DNA from: Glandiceps talaboti
Lineage: Eukaryota; Hemichordata; Enteropneusta; Spengelidae
Direction: 5' to 3'
Assembly: GCF_964340395.1 (NCBI RefSeq)
Contig: NC_135559.1
Coordinates: 15,291,063 to 15,355,062, forward strand
DNA: 64,000 bases
Every line of letters begins with the position of its first letter. Within the stretch, counting starts at the first letter, position 1. The notes beneath the pieces are model-generated. The model did no database searches and was not told the DNA's origin. It worked only from the letters and a program-made list of their open reading frames with translations. Shown here piece after piece: positions 61,140-64,000 of the stretch. Position numbers and translations under genes: made by a program.

Positions 61140-64000
61140 TTGAAACACGCTGTGCTGATAAAAGACATAGAGTAACAAACAAACAAACAAACAAAGTGAA
61201 CAAACAGTTGTGATAAAAGACATGGAGTAAACAAACTGAAACAAACAGTTGTGATAAAAGACATGGAGTAAACAAACACACAAACAAACTGAAACAAACA
61301 GTTGTGATAAAAGACATGGAGTAAACAAACACACAAACAAACTGAAACAAACAGTTGTGATAAAAGAAATGGAGTAAACAAACAAACAAACAAACTGAAA
61401 CAAACAGTTGTGATAAAATACATGGAGTAAACAAACAAACAAACAAACTGAAATAAACAGTTGTGATAAAATACATGGAGTAAACAAACAAACTGAAATA
61501 AACAGTTCTAATAAAAGACATGGAGTAAACAAACAGTTATGGTAAAAGACATGGAGTAAACAAACAAACTGAAACAAACAGTTGTGATAAAATACATGGA
61601 GTAAACAAACAAACAAACAAACAAACTGAAACAAACAGTTGTGATAAAATACATGGAGTAAACAAACAAACTGAAATAAACAGTTATGGTAAAAGACATG
61701 GAGTAAACAAACAAACTGAAACAAACAGTTGTGATAAAATACATGGAGTAAACAAACAAACAAATAAACTGAAACAAACAGTTGTGATAAAATACATGGA
61801 GTAAACAAACAAACAAACAAACTGAAACAAACAGTTGTGATAAAATACATGGAGTAAACAAACAAACTGAAATAAACAGTTCTGGTAAAAGACATGGAGT
61901 AAACAAACAAACTAACAAACAGTTATGATAAAAGACATGGAGTAAACAAACAAACTGAAACAAACAGTTGTGATGGAGTAAACAAACAAACAAACAAACT
62001 GAAACAAACAGTTCTGATAAAAGACATGGAGTAAACAAACAAACAAACTGAAACAAACAGGTGTGATAAAGAAATGGAGTAAACAAACACAAACAAACTG
62101 AAACAAACAGTTCTGATAAAAGACATGGAGTAAACAAACAAACTGAAACAAACAGTTGTGATAAAAGACGGAGTAAACAAACAAATAAACAAACTGAAAC
62201 AAACAGTTGTGATAAAAGACATGGAGTAAACAAACAAACAAACAAACTGAAACAAACCGTTGTAAAAGAAATGGAGTAAACAAACACAAACAAACTGAAA
62301 CAAACAGTTGTGGTAAAAGACATGGAGTAAACAAACAAACTGAAACAAACAGGTGTGATAAAAGACATGGAGTAAACAAACAAACACACAAACTGAAACA
62401 AACAGTTGTGGTAAAAGACATGGAGTAAACAAACAAACAAACAAACAGACTGAAACAAACAGGTGTGATAAAAGACATGGAGTAAACAAACAAACAAACA
62501 AACTGAAACAAACAGTTGTGGTAAAAGACATGGAGTAAACAAACTGAAACAAACAGTTGTGATAAAATACATGGAGTAAACAAACAAACAAACAGTTGTG
62601 ATAAAAGAAATGGAATAAATAAACAAACAAACAAACTGAAACAAACAGTTGTTATAAAAGACATGGCGTGCGTAAACAAACTGAAACAGTTGTGATAAAA
62701 GACAACAAACAAACTGAAACAAACAGTTTTGATAAAAGACATGGAGTAAACAAACAAACAAACAAACTGAAACAAACAGTTGTGATAAAAGAAATGGAGT
62801 AAACAAACAAACAAACAAACTGAAACAAACAGTTGTTATAAAAGACATGGCGTGCGTAAACAAACTGAAACAGTTGTGGTAAAAGACAACAAACAAACAA
62901 ACTGAAACAAACAGTTGTGATAAAAGACATGGAGTAAACAAACAAACTGAAATAAACAGTTGCGATAAAAGACATGGAGTAAACAAACAAACTGAAACAA
63001 ACAGTTGCAATAAAAGACATGGAGTAAACAAACAAACAAACAGTTGTGATAAAAGACATGGAGTAAACAAACAAACAAACAAACTGAAACAAACAGTTGT
63101 GATAAAAGAAATGGAGTAAACAAACAAACAAACTGAAACAAACAGTTGTGATAAAAGACATGGAGTAAGCAAACAAACAAACTGAAACAAACAGTTGTGA
63201 TAAAATACAGAGTAAACAAACTAAAACAAACAGTTGTGATAAAAGACATGGAGTAAACAAACAAACTAACAAACAGTTGTGATAAAAGAAATGGAGTAAA
63301 CAAACAAACTGAAACAAACAGTTGTGATAATAGAAATGGAGTAAACAAACAAACAAACTGAAACAAACAGTTGTGATAAAAGAAATGGAGTAAACAAACA
63401 AACAAACTGAAACAAACAGTTGTGATAAAAGACAGAGTAAACAAACTGAAACAAGCAGTTGTGATAAAAGAAATGGAGTAAACAAACAAACAAACAAACT
63501 GAAACAAACAGTTGTGATAAAAGAAATGGCGTAAACAAACAAACAAACTGAAACAAACAGTTCTGATAAAATACATGGAGTAAACAAACAAACTGAAACA
63601 AACAATTGTGATGAAAGACATGCAATAACCAAACAAACAAACAAACTGAAAAAATGTGATAAAAGACATGGAGTAAACAAAATAAAACAAAAGTACTTTG
63701 TAAAAGACACGGCGTAAACAAACTGAATCAAACAGTTGTGATAAAAAACTGAAACAAACAGTTCTGATAAGAGACAAACTGTAAAACAAGCAGTTGTGAT
63801 AAAGGACATGGAGTAAACAAACAGACAAACAAACTGAAACAAACAGTTGTGATAGAAGACATGGAATAAACAAACTGGACCAAGCCAGTAGTGATAAAAG
63901 ACATGGAGTAAACAAACAAACTGAAACAAACAGTTGTGATGAAAGACATGCAATAAACAAACAAACAAACAAACTGAAACACATTTGTGATAAAAGACAT
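61140..64000. repeat. Large minisatellite (GTTGTGATAAAAGACATGGA), continues past window
   Basis: Units combine CTGAAACAAACAGTTGTGAT, AAAAGACATGGAGTAAACAA and a variable (AAAC)n, giving ~45-65 bp units, over 50 copies. A ~180-bp higher-order block containing GACATGGCGTGCGTAAACAA occurs at about 62655 and 62835. Minus-strand open frames of up to 560 codons (LFVCLFVYSMSFITTVCFSL) are artefacts of stop-poor repeats. Confidence 0.97.

Noticed and set aside
61508-63190. 560-codon antisense open frame, resembling a multi-pass membrane protein
   Set aside because: Translation of the AAAC-rich minisatellite; neighbouring frames are equally open and there is no start context, domain or splice structure.

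Overview
This is animal nuclear DNA: AT-rich (roughly 35-38% GC by eye), with GT-AG introns, long introns, dense microsatellites and minisatellites, and many short terminal-inverted-repeat (TIR) elements. The species cannot be read from the sequence. The proteins are close to vertebrate versions and a fragment resembling the RAG1 N-terminus is present, so an invertebrate deuterostome (hemichordate, amphioxus or echinoderm type) is my guess; a lophotrochozoan is not excluded.

Two genes are clearly recognisable and lie head to head. On the minus strand, CLNS1A (pICln, the methylosome/snRNP assembly chaperone) has five canonical coding exons between 8762 and 4850. Two further phase-compatible upstream exons at 10274-10349 and 11724-11822 would add 65 residues. 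Its 3' UTR probably ends near 2610. On the plus strand, TMEM164 (a multi-pass membrane acyltransferase of ether-phospholipid remodelling) starts at 12032 and ends at 49376. It has a 26-kb first intron and two homologous copies of its fourth coding exon, 79 nt apart. Reading-frame phases mean exactly one copy can be used, so they behave as a mutually exclusive exon pair.

TMEM164 intron 1 (12.4-38.7 kb) holds several dispersed repeats and a large ~83-bp satellite (28.0-29.8 kb). It also holds a set of minus-strand exon-like segments (22.3, 20.95, 16.0 and 13.8 kb) whose splice phases chain together, a candidate nested antisense gene I cannot name. Introns 2-3 carry a 37-bp minisatellite, a ~104-bp tandem repeat and TIR elements.

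Downstream of TMEM164 (49.4-58.6 kb) are a probable long 3' UTR, TIR elements, and a 70-bp tandem repeat with several CTCF-like motifs. A possible first exon of another plus-strand gene ends at 58634. The right end (58.7-64.0 kb) is repeat-dominated: a ~150-170 bp tandem repeat, a minus-strand RAG1-N-terminus-like fragment at about 60.7-61.0 kb, and a minisatellite that runs off the window end. No rRNA, tRNA or CRISPR array was seen.
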